From contig JAZLHR010000026.1 of the NCBI GenBank assembly GCA_045616945.1, forward strand, positions 1 to 54,320: a stretch of DNA of 54,320 nucleotides, given 5' to 3'. Positions within the stretch are counted from its first letter, which is position 1, and each line of letters opens with the position of its first letter. This document shows, piece by piece, positions 15,487 to 24,658 of the stretch. The notes under the pieces were generated by a model. It was not told the DNA's origin. It saw nothing but the letters and a program-made list of their open reading frames with translations, and ran no database searches. This stretch comes from UBA6987 sp045616945. Its GTDB lineage: Bacteria; Bacillota; Clostridia; Lachnospirales; Lachnospiraceae. The position numbers were made by a program, and so were the translations under genes.

Positions 15487-16101
15487 TTATTCCTCGGCAG
15501 CCGCTTTGCGGATGCACGCAGCCACCTGCTGCGCCATCTTCATGCAACCCTCAGCCGTGAAATGGACTTTTCCGTCCGCGTACGCATCCGCCCCGGAGCC
15601 CTTCATCAGCGAATACAGGTCGTTGAACTGCACGCCCAGCGGTGAAAGCACCTCGATGGCAGCCCGATTGTATTCTTCGATCAGCGCGTTGGTCCGCTTC
15701 AAACTCACTGCCTTCCGGTAGCCTTCCTCGCAGACAGGCGTTGTCAGGGCGAAGATGATCTTGGCCTGCGGGCAGAAGTAACGGATGCGCCGGAAAATGC
15801 GAGGCAGCGTCTGCTTATAAAACTCGATCGGTACCAGCGGCTCAAAATCCGGCCCGGTCAGCGCCATATCCCACAATCCGTTGTTCCAATGGACGATATC
15901 GATATTGCCTCTCATCGCCGGCTTCAGCCAATCCGGCAGATGCCGAAACGTATAGGTGCAGAAACGGCAGTTTTCCTCGGGCTGATATACGACAAAATCA
16001 TCCGCCAGAAGGCCTGCCGCCAATTTTCCGTAGCCCATGCTGGGCGATGCATCACCCGCTCCGTAGCGGATCGAGTCCCCGATCAGATACACATTTTTCA
16101 T
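15487..16101 (-). CDS. SGNH/GDSL-family hydrolase
   Basis: A 204-residue SGNH-fold esterase or lipase-like enzyme. Block I is VYLIGDSIRYG (Ser near residue 10), block III is VHWNNGLWD (the Asn position of the oxyanion hole), and block V is DGKVHFTAEG (catalytic Asp and His). There is no signal peptide, so it is cytoplasmic. The ATG at 16101 follows GAGGAG. It is the last gene of the peptide ABC operon, 117 bases after the second ATPase gene. A role in trimming an ester or acyl group from an imported compound is plausible but unproven. Confidence 0.82.
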   Translation of the reverse strand: MKNVYLIGDSIRYGAGDASPSMGYGKLAAGLLADDFVVYQPEENCRFCTYTFRHLPDWLKPAMRGNIDIVHWNNGLWDMALTGPDFEPLVPIEFYKQTLPRIFRRIRYFCPQAKIIFALTTPVCEEGYRKAVSLKRTNALIEEYNRAAIEVLSPLGVQFNDLYSLMKGSGADAYADGKVHFTAEGCMKMAQQVAACIRKAAAEE

Positions 16102-16218
16102 ACTGTCACTCCTCATACATCATCGGGTCCTGCGGCCCGAGCTTATCCGCTTCCGCTCTGTCTTCACCGACCCGCAGCCCCGCATTTCCGCCTGCCGCGG
16201 ACCGCAGCGGCCGAAGCA

Positions 16219-16959
16219 TCACAGCGAAGCTTCGATCAATTCCTTCGTGTAGGGATGCTTCGGGTGTTCAAACAGCTCGTCGATGGTATTTTCTTCCACG
16301 ATCTGCCCGGCCTTCATGACCATCACACGGTCACAAAGCTGGTAAACCACATTCAGGTCATGAGAAATGAACAGATAGCTGAGCCCGTACTTGCGGCGCA
16401 TATCCGCCATCAGCTGCAGGATCTGTGCCTGAATGGTCACATCCAGCGCGGATACCGGCTCATCCGCGATCACCAGACGCGGCCGCACGATCAGGGCCAG
16501 CGCGATCAGCACACGCTGCCGCTGCCCGCCGGAAAGCTCACCGGGATAACGTTCCAGATAATCCCGCCCCAGTCCGACCTGCTCCAGCATCGCCAAAATG
16601 CGCCTTTTCCGTTCGGGCGCATCGTATTTCCCGAAAATCAGCAGCGGTTCCTCCAGCAGCCAGCCGATGGTCCGCGCCGGGTTCAGGGAAGAATACGGAT
16701 CCTGAAATATCACCTGCGGGCGCTTCGTATAATGCGTGATGGTCCCTTCATATTTCGGCAGCAGTCCCAGAATGGCCTTTGCCAGGGTGGATTTGCCCGA
16801 ACCGCTCTCGCCTACCAGGCCCAGACATTCGCCGGCATACATATCAAAAGACACGTCCTTCAGGACCTGCTGCTCTGACGGCTTTTTGAACAGGCCGCCG
16901 CTCTGCATATAAGAGGCGCAGACATGCCGGACCTCTAAGATTTTATTCTCCTGTTCCAA
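16219..16959 (-). CDS. Oligopeptide/nickel-type ABC transporter ATPase (DppF-like)
   Basis: A 246-residue ATPase with Walker A GESGSGKST, signature LSGGQRQR, Walker B LVIADEP and SHDLNVV H-loop, typical of the DppF/OppF branch. It is shorter than most DppF proteins, with only a brief C-terminal region (EHPKHPYTKELIEASL) instead of the full oligopeptide-binding extension. The start appears to be TTG at 16959, 13 bases after the DppC-like stop, with a GGCGGGGCGAG stretch upstream. It pairs with the DppD-like ATPase encoded at 20987. Confidence 0.9.
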   Translation of the reverse strand: MEQENKILEVRHVCASYMQSGGLFKKPSEQQVLKDVSFDMYAGECLGLVGESGSGKSTLAKAILGLLPKYEGTITHYTKRPQVIFQDPYSSLNPARTIGWLLEEPLLIFGKYDAPERKRRILAMLEQVGLGRDYLERYPGELSGGQRQRVLIALALIVRPRLVIADEPVSALDVTIQAQILQLMADMRRKYGLSYLFISHDLNVVYQLCDRVMVMKAGQIVEENTIDELFEHPKHPYTKELIEASL

Positions 16960-16972
16960 AGCTCGCCCCGCC

Positions 16973-17815
16973 TCAATTTCTTCGTTCTGTCTTCTGCAGG
17001 CCCTCGCCCAATAAACTGAAGCCGAGAATCAGCAGTACGATCGTCATTCCCACAAACAGGGCGTACCACGGCGCCCCTCTTAAAATGTAATTCTGTGCGT
17101 CATACAGCATCCGCCCCAGGCTGATATCGCTCACGCTCACACCCACGCCCAGAAAGCTCATACTGGCTTCCGCAAGCACCGCGTTGTTAAAGCCGATGGA
17201 AACCGCCGGCAGCAGCACGGGGTAAGCATTCGGCAGGATCTGTCTGACGATAATGCGGACGGAACCGGCACCCTGCAGCTTGGCCATCGCCACATAGTTC
17301 TGGCTCTTGCAGCGGGCAAATTCCGTTCGGACGATGCGCGCAAAGCTGGGGATGAACAGGATCGCCAAGACCCAGATGACGTTCCACCGTCCGGGTCCCA
17401 GCACTGCCAGAATGATGAGCGCCAGCAGCACACTGGGGAAAGCCGTAATGGAATCGCATAGACGCATCAATATCTCATCCAGCACGCCGCCGTAATATCC
17501 CGTCAGGCTTCCGATCAGGATACCGCCGGCCGCACCGATCAGTACCACGAAAAATGCAATGAAAAGCGTTGTGCCCGCGCCGGCCATCACCCGGGAAAAA
17601 ATATCCCGCCCGAAGGCATCCGTCCCCATCAGATGACGGAAGGAAGGACCCATGCTCTTCGCCGCGGCATCCATTGCCGTCGGATCGCAGGGAGTCCAAA
17701 ACTGCCCGGCGATGGTAAGCAGCACCATCACGGCGGTAATGATCGCCCCCGCCGTCAGGAACCAGTTGCCGCGGAAGGGACTGAGCTTTTTTCCTTTTTT
17801 TTGATTCTCAGCCAT
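16973..17815 (-). CDS. Oligopeptide/nickel-type ABC transporter permease (DppC-like)
   Basis: A 280-residue permease with six hydrophobic segments. It starts with a basic N-terminus and has the GTDAFGRDIFSRVMAGAGTTL motif characteristic of DppC/OppC. The EAA loop is seen in QNYVAMAKLQGAGSVRIIVRQILPNA. AGGAGG precedes the ATG. It lies between the DppB-like and DppF-like genes with gaps of 9 and 13 bases. Confidence 0.92.
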   Translation of the reverse strand: MAENQKKGKKLSPFRGNWFLTAGAIITAVMVLLTIAGQFWTPCDPTAMDAAAKSMGPSFRHLMGTDAFGRDIFSRVMAGAGTTLFIAFFVVLIGAAGGILIGSLTGYYGGVLDEILMRLCDSITAFPSVLLALIILAVLGPGRWNVIWVLAILFIPSFARIVRTEFARCKSQNYVAMAKLQGAGSVRIIVRQILPNAYPVLLPAVSIGFNNAVLAEASMSFLGVGVSVSDISLGRMLYDAQNYILRGAPWYALFVGMTIVLLILGFSLLGEGLQKTERRN

Positions 17816-17824
17816 CGCAGCCTC

Positions 17825-18760
17825 CTACAAACGGACCCGCGGGTCCAACAGCTGGCTCAGGATATCGCTGACAAAATGCACCAGCATGACCCATACGGCC
17901 AAAATCAGTACAATCGCCTCCACGACCGGGATATCCCGGTTGGCAATGGACACCATCAGCAGACGTCCGATGCCCGGCACGGAAAAAATCTGCTCGATCA
18001 CGATGCAGCCGGCCAGCATTTCCGCTGTGTTGGAAGCGATAAAAGTCACTACGGGAAGCAGCGCGTTCTTGCGCGCATGCATTTCCAACGCGCTCCTGCG
18101 GCGATGCCCGCGGCTGTAAGCCGTACGGATATAATCCTCGTTCATTTCCTCCAAGATGGAGGTGCGGAGCATTTTCACCGTCATGGCAATGCGCGGCAGG
18201 GCAATGGAGACCGCCGGAAAGATCATATAATACAGAAAGCCGGGAACAGAATCCTTATAAGAGACAAACGCCCCGGGCGTGAACAGCCGCAGCAGCAGCC
18301 CGCAGACGATGGAAAGCAACACCGCCACAAAAAAGGGAGGCACCGCCATCAGAAGCTGACTGAGCACCGTCAGGAAACGGTCTATCTTTTTGCCCTCCTT
18401 CCGGGCGCTGTACGTGCCGAGCGGAATGGATACAGCCACCGTAAGGATCAGGCCGAATATGGTCAGAAGAAGCGTGATCACCAGTTTTTCCCCGATGATA
18501 TCGTTCACCGGCAGCCTGTAGCTGTAAGACGTTCCCAGGTCGCCCCGGAAACAGTTCAGCAGCCACATCCCGTAGCGCACCGGCAGAGACCGGTCCAGCC
18601 CCAGCTCCGCACGCAGCGCCTCCGCTGCCTCTTCGGAGGCATTGGTGCCCAAAAGCGAGGCCACCGGGTCCCCGATCATTTCAAATGCGGCATAGGAAAG
18701 AAAGGACACCGCCAGCAGTGTCACCAGACAGGTTCCCAGCTTTTTCAGGATATACCGCAT
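17825..18760 (-). CDS. Oligopeptide/nickel-type ABC transporter permease (DppB-like)
   Basis: A 311-residue permease beginning MRYILKKLGTCLVTLLAVSFLSY, the standard DppB/OppB start. It has the GDLGTSYSYRLPV segment, the EAA-type loop EDYIRTAYSRGHRRRSAL and a C-terminal LLDPRVRL, the usual ending of this family. GGAGG is 5 bases before the ATG. Confidence 0.92.
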   Translation of the reverse strand: MRYILKKLGTCLVTLLAVSFLSYAAFEMIGDPVASLLGTNASEEAAEALRAELGLDRSLPVRYGMWLLNCFRGDLGTSYSYRLPVNDIIGEKLVITLLLTIFGLILTVAVSIPLGTYSARKEGKKIDRFLTVLSQLLMAVPPFFVAVLLSIVCGLLLRLFTPGAFVSYKDSVPGFLYYMIFPAVSIALPRIAMTVKMLRTSILEEMNEDYIRTAYSRGHRRRSALEMHARKNALLPVVTFIASNTAEMLAGCIVIEQIFSVPGIGRLLMVSIANRDIPVVEAIVLILAVWVMLVHFVSDILSQLLDPRVRL

Positions 18761-18784
18761 ATCAGCCTCCCCGGATACAGCTTT

Positions 18785-18811
18785 CTCCGGCAGGCACCAA
18801 AGCCGCCGGAG
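18785..18811 (-). other. Intercistronic hairpin after the binding-protein gene
   Basis: CTCCGGC and GCCGGAG pair perfectly between the binding-protein stop (18835) and the DppB-like start (18760), with no T run. Such hairpins often protect the upstream mRNA and raise binding protein over permease levels. That role is inferred. Confidence 0.4.
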
Positions 18812-18834
18812 ACGCAGATCCGCGCATCAGACAG

Positions 18835-20334
18835 TTATTTTACGTAGGCGACCGTACTCAGATCCATCACGAACTGCGGATAGAAGCGGTAGCCGGACAG
18901 ATTCACGGACACAGCCACGAAATCGGCCATATCCTGCAGGAATACGCTTGCCGCCTGCTCGGTCAATACGGCCTCCGCCCGGCGGAACAGCTCGGTACGC
19001 TTCGCCTCATCGGTCGTTTCGGCAGCCTGAGCGATCAGCTGATCGTACTCCGCGCTGCTAAAGTTGCACAGATTCTTCCCGGAGGAAGACACATAGCGGT
19101 TCAGCATGGCCCCGGCTGTCAGCGTGGATGCATCGAAGCCTACGACCGTCGCCTGGAAATTGCGTCCCTGGTAAACATCCGTCAGCCAGTTGTTCCATTC
19201 GATCTGCTGCACGGTCGCACGGATCCCTACCGCCTTCAGCTGCTCTGCCAGCACCTCTGCCGTATCGATGTGGTTGGTATAGTTCGAAGGGGCCATGATC
19301 GTAAGGTCAAAACCGTCCGCATAGCCGGCCTCGGCCAGGAGAGCCTTTGCCTTTTCGATATCGTGCGGATAATAATCCGTCAATGCCTCGTCAAAATATT
19401 TTCCGAAGGCCGGGAACATGGCAGAACCGACACGGGTACCGTGCCCGTCCGCGGTCAGGTCGAGCATTCCCTGCACATCCACGGCATAGCAGAGCGCCTG
19501 ACGCACCTTCAGCTGGTCCAGCGGCGCCGCGGCATTGTTCAGGTACAGAGCCTGCACCAAATTCATAGTGCCTTCCAGCACCTGATAGTTCTTGTTCAGA
19601 TTGGTCAGCTGGGCACTGGTCAGATGAGGAACAAAATCCACCTGCCCGGCATCCATGGCCGTTACCAGCGCCGTGCCGGTCTCATATACGCGGAAGGTCA
19701 CCTTGCTGAGCTTTGCCTTCTCGCCCCAATAGTCCTCAAAACGTTCAAAAACGATATTTTCCTGCACTTTGCGGGATACGAAGCGGAATGGACCGCTGCC
19801 GACAGGCGCCGTCTCCTGTTCGCTGTAATCCTTCGGAACGATATACACGGAAACCACAAAAGCCATAAAATCGCTGTTGGCCTCCTGCAGAGTGACCGTG
19901 ACGGTCTTCCCGTCCTCCGTTACCGACGCCACATTTTTCAGGGCCGCGGAAAGGTTGGCGTCTACGGTCTCGGCGGCGCAGCGCTCAAACGAAGCGGTCA
20001 CATCCGCTGCCGTCATGACAGCACCGTTATGGAATTTCACGCCGTCACGCAGCGTAAAGACATAACGGAGGCCGTCTTCACTGATATCGACCTTCTCTGC
20101 GAGCGCGGGCACATAGTTGCCGCTGCTGTCGGTCTTGTACAGACCCTCGAAGATATTGAACAGGATCTCCCGTGCACCGGCTGTAGACAGCTTGTAGGGA
20201 GAAAGACTGCTGCCGAGATCCTGCGCAATCCCCACTGCGATTTCATTGCTGCTCTGCCGGCTGTTCTTTTTCCCGCAGCCGGCCGCGGAAAACATCAAAA
20301 CGGCTGCCAACAGTACAAGGCATATTTTTTTCAT
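18835..20334 (-). CDS. Peptide/nickel ABC transporter substrate-binding lipoprotein (family 5)
   Basis: A 499-residue solute-binding protein of family 5. The signal peptide ends MFSAAGC, giving a lipidated Cys near residue 20. Then come the family hallmarks: FEGLYKTDSSGNYVPALAEKVDISEDGLRYVFTLRDGVKFHNGAVMTAADV near residues 65-115, and VRQALCYAVD in the middle. It captures an oligopeptide, opine-like or metallophore substrate outside the membrane. It sits between the metallo-beta-lactamase-fold gene and the permeases in one operon. The ligand cannot be read from sequence. Confidence 0.9.
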   Translation of the reverse strand: MKKICLVLLAAVLMFSAAGCGKKNSRQSSNEIAVGIAQDLGSSLSPYKLSTAGAREILFNIFEGLYKTDSSGNYVPALAEKVDISEDGLRYVFTLRDGVKFHNGAVMTAADVTASFERCAAETVDANLSAALKNVASVTEDGKTVTVTLQEANSDFMAFVVSVYIVPKDYSEQETAPVGSGPFRFVSRKVQENIVFERFEDYWGEKAKLSKVTFRVYETGTALVTAMDAGQVDFVPHLTSAQLTNLNKNYQVLEGTMNLVQALYLNNAAAPLDQLKVRQALCYAVDVQGMLDLTADGHGTRVGSAMFPAFGKYFDEALTDYYPHDIEKAKALLAEAGYADGFDLTIMAPSNYTNHIDTAEVLAEQLKAVGIRATVQQIEWNNWLTDVYQGRNFQATVVGFDASTLTAGAMLNRYVSSSGKNLCNFSSAEYDQLIAQAAETTDEAKRTELFRRAEAVLTEQAASVFLQDMADFVAVSVNLSGYRFYPQFVMDLSTVAYVK

Positions 20335-20343
20335 GATCGTCCC

Positions 20344-20976
20344 TCACATTTCAAAGATTTTTCTGTCGATCTCCCGCGGGAGCGCGGCACAGAATGCCTC
20401 CGCGTCCGCTCTGCTGCCGACGATATCGCCCCAATGCGTGGGGACCGCCAGCTTCGGTGCCAGCCTGCCTGCAAAAGCCGCTGCCTCCGGCCCGTTCATG
20501 GTATATTTTCCGCCCACCGGGAGCAGGGCCGCGTCGCAGCGGACCTTCCGGTTATCGGGGTTTTCATCGGTATCGCCCGCCACATAATACCGCAGGCCGT
20601 CCAGCGTCACCACATAGCCGACCCAACCCTTATCCTGCGTGTGGAAGGCTTTTCCCACATTGTAAGCGGGCACGGCTTCAAAGGGGATGCCGCAGACCGT
20701 TCCGCTCTCACCGGGCACGGCAATCACGATATCCGTGAAGCCTGCTTCCTTCGCCAGAACGGCGGTGGACGCCGGCAGCACCAGCTTTGCGCCGGGCTTC
20801 ATCACACGGCGGATGTCCTCCGGGGAAAAATGGTCGTGGTGGTCATGCGTCACGAAAATCACATCGCCGTCCTGCGGCATATCTTCCACATGAAAGGGGT
20901 CAAAATAGACCCTGCCTGCACCGTCCGCAGCGATCAGGCGGATGCAGCTGTGCTTGATGACGAAGATATCTGCCAT
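20344..20976 (-). CDS. Metallo-beta-lactamase-fold hydrolase (UPF0173/UlaG-like)
   Basis: A 210-residue MBL-fold protein with the metal-binding motif THDHHDHFSPED (near residue 45) and further ligands in YVAGDTDENPD and VPTHWGD. This is the compact layout of UPF0173 and UlaG-type hydrolases. It has no signal peptide. The RBS is AAGGAGG. It lies inside the peptide ABC operon, 10 bases before the binding-protein start and 10 bases after the first ATPase stop. It may therefore hydrolyse something the transporter brings in. The substrate is unknown. Confidence 0.88.
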   Translation of the reverse strand: MADIFVIKHSCIRLIAADGAGRVYFDPFHVEDMPQDGDVIFVTHDHHDHFSPEDIRRVMKPGAKLVLPASTAVLAKEAGFTDIVIAVPGESGTVCGIPFEAVPAYNVGKAFHTQDKGWVGYVVTLDGLRYYVAGDTDENPDNRKVRCDAALLPVGGKYTMNGPEAAAFAGRLAPKLAVPTHWGDIVGSRADAEAFCAALPREIDRKIFEM

Positions 20977-20986
20977 GGTTCCCTCC

Positions 20987-21781
20987 TTACCGCAGATGCT
21001 TCTCCCTGGTGGGGATCGAATCGATCAGCGTTTTTGTATAGGCTTCCTTCGGATGCCGGAATATTTCCTCCGCCGTCCCTTCCTCCACGATGCGGCCGCG
21101 GTTCATGACGATGACTCTGTGGCAAAGCTTGCGGACGATCTGCAGATTGTGGGAAATAAAGAGGATCGATGTGCCCTTGGTTTTATTGATCTTTTTCAAA
21201 AGGTCCAGGATCTGCCCTTGGATCGTCACATCCAGCGCCGTCGTAGGTTCATCAGCGATCAGAAGGCGCGGGGAGTTGATCACCGCTGCGGCGATCATGG
21301 CCCGCTGCAGCATCCCGCCGGACAGCTCGTGGGGATATTTCCCGTACACGGTCTCCGGTTCCTGCAGCTCCGCCTCTTCCATGGCTTTCAGAGCGCGTGT
21401 CCGGCGCTCCTCGGGAGACATTTCCGGGCAATGCACCAGCAGGCTTTCCTCGACCTGCGGGCCGATCTTCATCACCGGGTCGAAGGCGCTCATGGGCTGC
21501 TGAAAGATCACCGACATGTCCGTTCCCTGCAGCTGGCGCAGTTCATTGCGGCTGCAATGGTAAATATCCTTCCCGTTCAGGAGGATCTCCCCCGTATATA
21601 CACATTTCCGGCGGGGAAGCAGACCGGTCACGGCCATGGCCGTAACAGTCTTGCCCGAGCCGCTTTCGCCGACCAGCCCCAGGATCTCCCCGTCATCCAC
21701 GCGAAAAGACACCCCGTTCACTGCATAGCGATCCGGGGCCGCGTCCAGGAAATGTACCTTCAGGTCTGTTACATCCAGCAT
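20987..21781 (-). CDS. Oligopeptide/nickel-type ABC transporter ATPase (DppD-like)
   Basis: A 264-residue ATPase starting MLDVTDLKVHFLDA. It has Walker A GESGSGKTV, signature LSGGMLQR, Walker B LLIADEPTTALDV and H-loop SHNLQIV. The LSGGMLQR form is typical of DppD/NikD-type subunits. The ATG at 21781, preceded by AGAGGTG, is preferred over an upstream extension to 22006 because that extension runs antisense into the neighbouring carboxypeptidase gene. It is the first gene of a seven-gene operon ending at 15487, with a clear promoter 34 bases upstream. Confidence 0.92.
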   Translation of the reverse strand: MLDVTDLKVHFLDAAPDRYAVNGVSFRVDDGEILGLVGESGSGKTVTAMAVTGLLPRRKCVYTGEILLNGKDIYHCSRNELRQLQGTDMSVIFQQPMSAFDPVMKIGPQVEESLLVHCPEMSPEERRTRALKAMEEAELQEPETVYGKYPHELSGGMLQRAMIAAAVINSPRLLIADEPTTALDVTIQGQILDLLKKINKTKGTSILFISHNLQIVRKLCHRVIVMNRGRIVEEGTAEEIFRHPKEAYTKTLIDSIPTREKHLR

Positions 21782-21814
21782 CTCGGCACCTCTGTTCCGG
21801 TGATTATCCGTGTG

Positions 21815-21843
21815 ATTATAACATTTTTCGTTTTTCTTTGCAA
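21815..21843 (-). promoter_or_regulatory. Promoter of the peptide ABC operon
   Basis: On the minus strand TTGCAA (21838-21843) and a perfect TATAAT (21815-21820) are 17 bases apart. Confidence 0.75.
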
Positions 21844-21864
21844 TCTGCCGAACCTGCGCAAAGC

Positions 21865-23268
21865 CTACCTGCCGCGCGTTTCCCGGTTCAGGCTCCTGCG
21901 GCGCCTTTCCCGCTCCCTCCGGCGCCGGAGCACCAGGCGGATCAGCAGCAGGGCTGCCAGCAGCAGAAGTCCGCAGGCTGCCGCGCCGATCAGGATCACG
22001 ATCCAATAGATCAGCGGAACGCCCAGGACCTTGGCCCGCAGCCTGTCACGGCTGCTGAGCGGCCTGCTCTCCGTGCCCTCCGGGTCCACCAGAGGTTCCC
22101 TGCCCGTGATACTGAGCGGCACCTCTGCCACAAGATTGCCCCGGTAGTAGAAATACCGGGTCGCGAGCACACCGTCCTTCAGATCCTGACTGTACCGCAG
22201 TTCGGATTCCAGCTGGGTCGGGCTCACGGAATCCGGCAGCGTCACGTATCCGTTTTTCAGACATTCCAGCCCGAGCAGGTCGCTGCTCAGGGGGTTATCG
22301 TCCTTCGATCCGTCCATCGCGGCGTCGGAGAGCTGATATCGGGTGAAATTATCAAAGCCATAATTGAACAGTGCCACGGAATCTTCGCCGCACTCCTCGC
22401 GGCTGTCCGCCTTCATGACGACACAGACCAGCTCCATATCGTCCTTGACCGCATAGCTCACCAGGGTATAAAGCGCACTCTCCGTGTAGCCGGTCTTGCC
22501 GGCCACGGCGCTGGAATAACGCAGTCCGTATTCATCCGTCAGCAGCGGATGGTACATCCGGACGTAGGTGTTTTCCTTATGCTTGTTGGTGGGGCCGATG
22601 GTATATCTTTCGGTACCCATCACCTCGGTCAGCGTCTGGTGCTCCATGGCTTCGGTCATGAAAAGCGCCATATCGTAGCAGCAGGTATAGTGTTCCGGCG
22701 CATGCAGGCCGTGCGGATTCACGAAATGCGTATTCACCGCGCCGAGCTGTCTTGCCCGCTGGTTCATCAGCGCGGCAAAGGTCGTCAGATTGCCGCTGAT
22801 ATGTTCGCCGAGTCCCTGCGCGACCTCATTGGCGGAGGCAAGCAGCATGCCGTACAGGCAGTCCAGCACGCTCATCTGCTCGCCCTCGGTCCGGGCGATG
22901 GAGCTGCTCCCCGGCTCGATACTGTGCGTCGCGTTGTAGGAAAAGGTCACGGTTTCCGCCATATCGCACTTTTCGGCCGTCAGCAAAGCCGTCATGACCT
23001 TGGTGATGCTGGCCGGTTCCGCCTTTGCGTAGGCAAATTTGGAATACAGCACGGTTTTGGATTTACATTCATACAGCACCGCATATTCCGAATGCAGCTG
23101 CGGCGCCGGAGGCATATCCATAAAATCCTGCAGCTGGCAGACGCCCGCCGGTGCCTCTGCGGCCGCGGCGGAAGCTCTCTCTCCCAACGGGAAAAAGGCC
23201 CCGACGCTTACCAGAAGCGCACAGAGCCAAACCGAGAGCTTATGCAGGCTGCATTTTGCTTTTTTCAA
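21865..23268 (-). CDS. D-alanyl-D-alanine carboxypeptidase (DacF/PBP5-like)
   Basis: A 467-residue class A-type low-molecular-weight penicillin-binding protein. A signal peptide (about residues 1-34) precedes the peptidase S11 domain with SITK (Ser87, Lys90), SAN (145-147) and KTG (258-260). It is followed by a PBP5-type C-terminal domain and a C-terminal membrane segment (VPLIYWIVILIGAAACGLLLLAAL) with an Arg-rich cytoplasmic tail. It trims the terminal D-Ala from peptidoglycan stem peptides. The start appears to be TTG at 23268, overlapping the CoA-transferase stop (TTGA), because Lys-Lys plus a hydrophobic core follows and no ATG is suitably placed. Confidence 0.9.
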   Translation of the reverse strand: MKKAKCSLHKLSVWLCALLVSVGAFFPLGERASAAAAEAPAGVCQLQDFMDMPPAPQLHSEYAVLYECKSKTVLYSKFAYAKAEPASITKVMTALLTAEKCDMAETVTFSYNATHSIEPGSSSIARTEGEQMSVLDCLYGMLLASANEVAQGLGEHISGNLTTFAALMNQRARQLGAVNTHFVNPHGLHAPEHYTCCYDMALFMTEAMEHQTLTEVMGTERYTIGPTNKHKENTYVRMYHPLLTDEYGLRYSSAVAGKTGYTESALYTLVSYAVKDDMELVCVVMKADSREECGEDSVALFNYGFDNFTRYQLSDAAMDGSKDDNPLSSDLLGLECLKNGYVTLPDSVSPTQLESELRYSQDLKDGVLATRYFYYRGNLVAEVPLSITGREPLVDPEGTESRPLSSRDRLRAKVLGVPLIYWIVILIGAAACGLLLLAALLLIRLVLRRRRERERRRRSLNRETRGR

Positions 23269-24596
23269 CGTCTCTTCCAGATTTTCTGCTTCTCCGCTGC
23301 CTGGATCAGTTCCTCACGGAAGTCCGGATGTGCCACGGAAATAAGTGCCTCGGCGCGTTCCCAGGTATTTAAGCCCTTCAGGTTGACCATACCGTATTCC
23401 GTCACCACATACATGGTATTGCAGCGGGTATCGGTGCAGATAGAGCCCTCGGCCAGGGTCGGGCGGATGCGGGAATGCATCTGGCCGCTGCGGTCCGTAA
23501 AGGTGGAGGACAGGCAGATGAAGCTCTTGCCGCCCTTGGACAGGTAAGCGCCCAGCACGAAATCGAGCTGTCCGCCGGCTCCGGAGATCGGACGGGTCCC
23601 GGCGCTTTCCGCATTTACCTGACCGTACAGGTCGATGTCTACCGCGTTGTTGATGGAAATAAAGTTATCCAGGCTGCTGATGACGCGCACATCGTTCGTA
23701 TAATCGACGGGCGCGGACATAAGAGCCGGGTTGTCGTTCATATAATCGTACATCTTCTGGGTGCCGCCGCCGAAAGCAAAGGTCTGACGGCCGCGGTCGA
23801 TGTTCTTCTTCGCGCAGGAAAGCTTGCCCTTCATGGCCATATCCACGAACGCATCCACATACATCTCCGTATGTACGCCCAGATCCTTCAGGTCGGAATC
23901 CACGATCATGCTGCCGACCATGTTCGGCATACCGCCGATACCCAGCTGCAGGCAGGCACCGTTCGGGATCTGTTCCACGATCTTGGCGGCGACGGTCTTA
24001 TCTACCTCGGTCGGCACAGCGGAAGGGATCTGGCCCATCGCAGGGTTCCAGCCCTCTACGATCATATCCACCTGACTGATGTGGATACCGTTCTCAAAGC
24101 CGCCCAGGCAGCGGGGCATATTCCGGTTCACTTCGACGATGACCACCTTCGCGGTCTCGCAGACGGCTGCAAGATGGGAGGCGTTGGGGCCGAAATTGAA
24201 ATAGCCGCCCGCGTCCATGGGGGCCACCTGGATCATCACCACATCATCGGGAATGATATGGTCCCGGTAGTAGCGGGGCAGTTCGGAGTAGCGGATCGGA
24301 GAATAAAATACGATACCCTTATCCACCGCCTTGCGCTCAATACCGCTCATGTGCCAGGAGTTCCAGCAGAAATGGGCCGGTGCGTCCGGAATTTTGAAGA
24401 TTTCCGGTTCCCAGCAGCAGATACCGCCGCGGATCTTGATATCCTGCAGCCCGCTCATGCGCTCTGCCAGTGCTTTATCCAAAGCCACGGGGTGGCCTGT
24501 CGTCCAGCCGTAATCTACCCAGTCGCCGGACTTGATGACCTTCACGGCTTCCTCTGGGGCAGTCAGCTTCTGTGCGTATAATTCTGCATAATTCAT
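23265..24596 (-). CDS. Butyryl-CoA:acetate CoA-transferase / 4-hydroxybutyrate CoA-transferase family
   Basis: A 443-residue CoA-transferase of the acetyl-CoA hydrolase/transferase family. Seen: GVHTEM (Glu244, at the position of the catalytic glutamate known in 4-hydroxybutyrate CoA-transferase), GTRPISGAGGQLDFVLGAYL, and the C-terminal VTEYGMVNLKGLNTWERAEALI, which closely resembles butyryl-CoA:acetate transferases of gut butyrate producers. If so, it makes the final step of butyrate formation. Specificity for another acyl-CoA cannot be excluded. The ATG at 24596 is chosen over 24605 because AAGGAT sits at suitable spacing. It is expressed with dacF. Confidence 0.87.
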   Translation of the reverse strand: MNYAELYAQKLTAPEEAVKVIKSGDWVDYGWTTGHPVALDKALAERMSGLQDIKIRGGICCWEPEIFKIPDAPAHFCWNSWHMSGIERKAVDKGIVFYSPIRYSELPRYYRDHIIPDDVVMIQVAPMDAGGYFNFGPNASHLAAVCETAKVVIVEVNRNMPRCLGGFENGIHISQVDMIVEGWNPAMGQIPSAVPTEVDKTVAAKIVEQIPNGACLQLGIGGMPNMVGSMIVDSDLKDLGVHTEMYVDAFVDMAMKGKLSCAKKNIDRGRQTFAFGGGTQKMYDYMNDNPALMSAPVDYTNDVRVISSLDNFISINNAVDIDLYGQVNAESAGTRPISGAGGQLDFVLGAYLSKGGKSFICLSSTFTDRSGQMHSRIRPTLAEGSICTDTRCNTMYVVTEYGMVNLKGLNTWERAEALISVAHPDFREELIQAAEKQKIWKRR

Positions 24597-24658
24597 GGCA
24601 ATCATCCTTATCTTTCCCCGGAAACGCAGACAGCCTGCGGCTCCGCATAATCTTTGGT

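Noticed and set aside
18685..21108. 807-residue plus-strand open frame across the peptide ABC operon
   Set aside because: It runs antisense to three clear genes (end of the DppB-like gene, binding protein, MBL hydrolase). Its composition (His, Arg, Gln, Gly rich) is typical of a shadow of GC-rich coding DNA.
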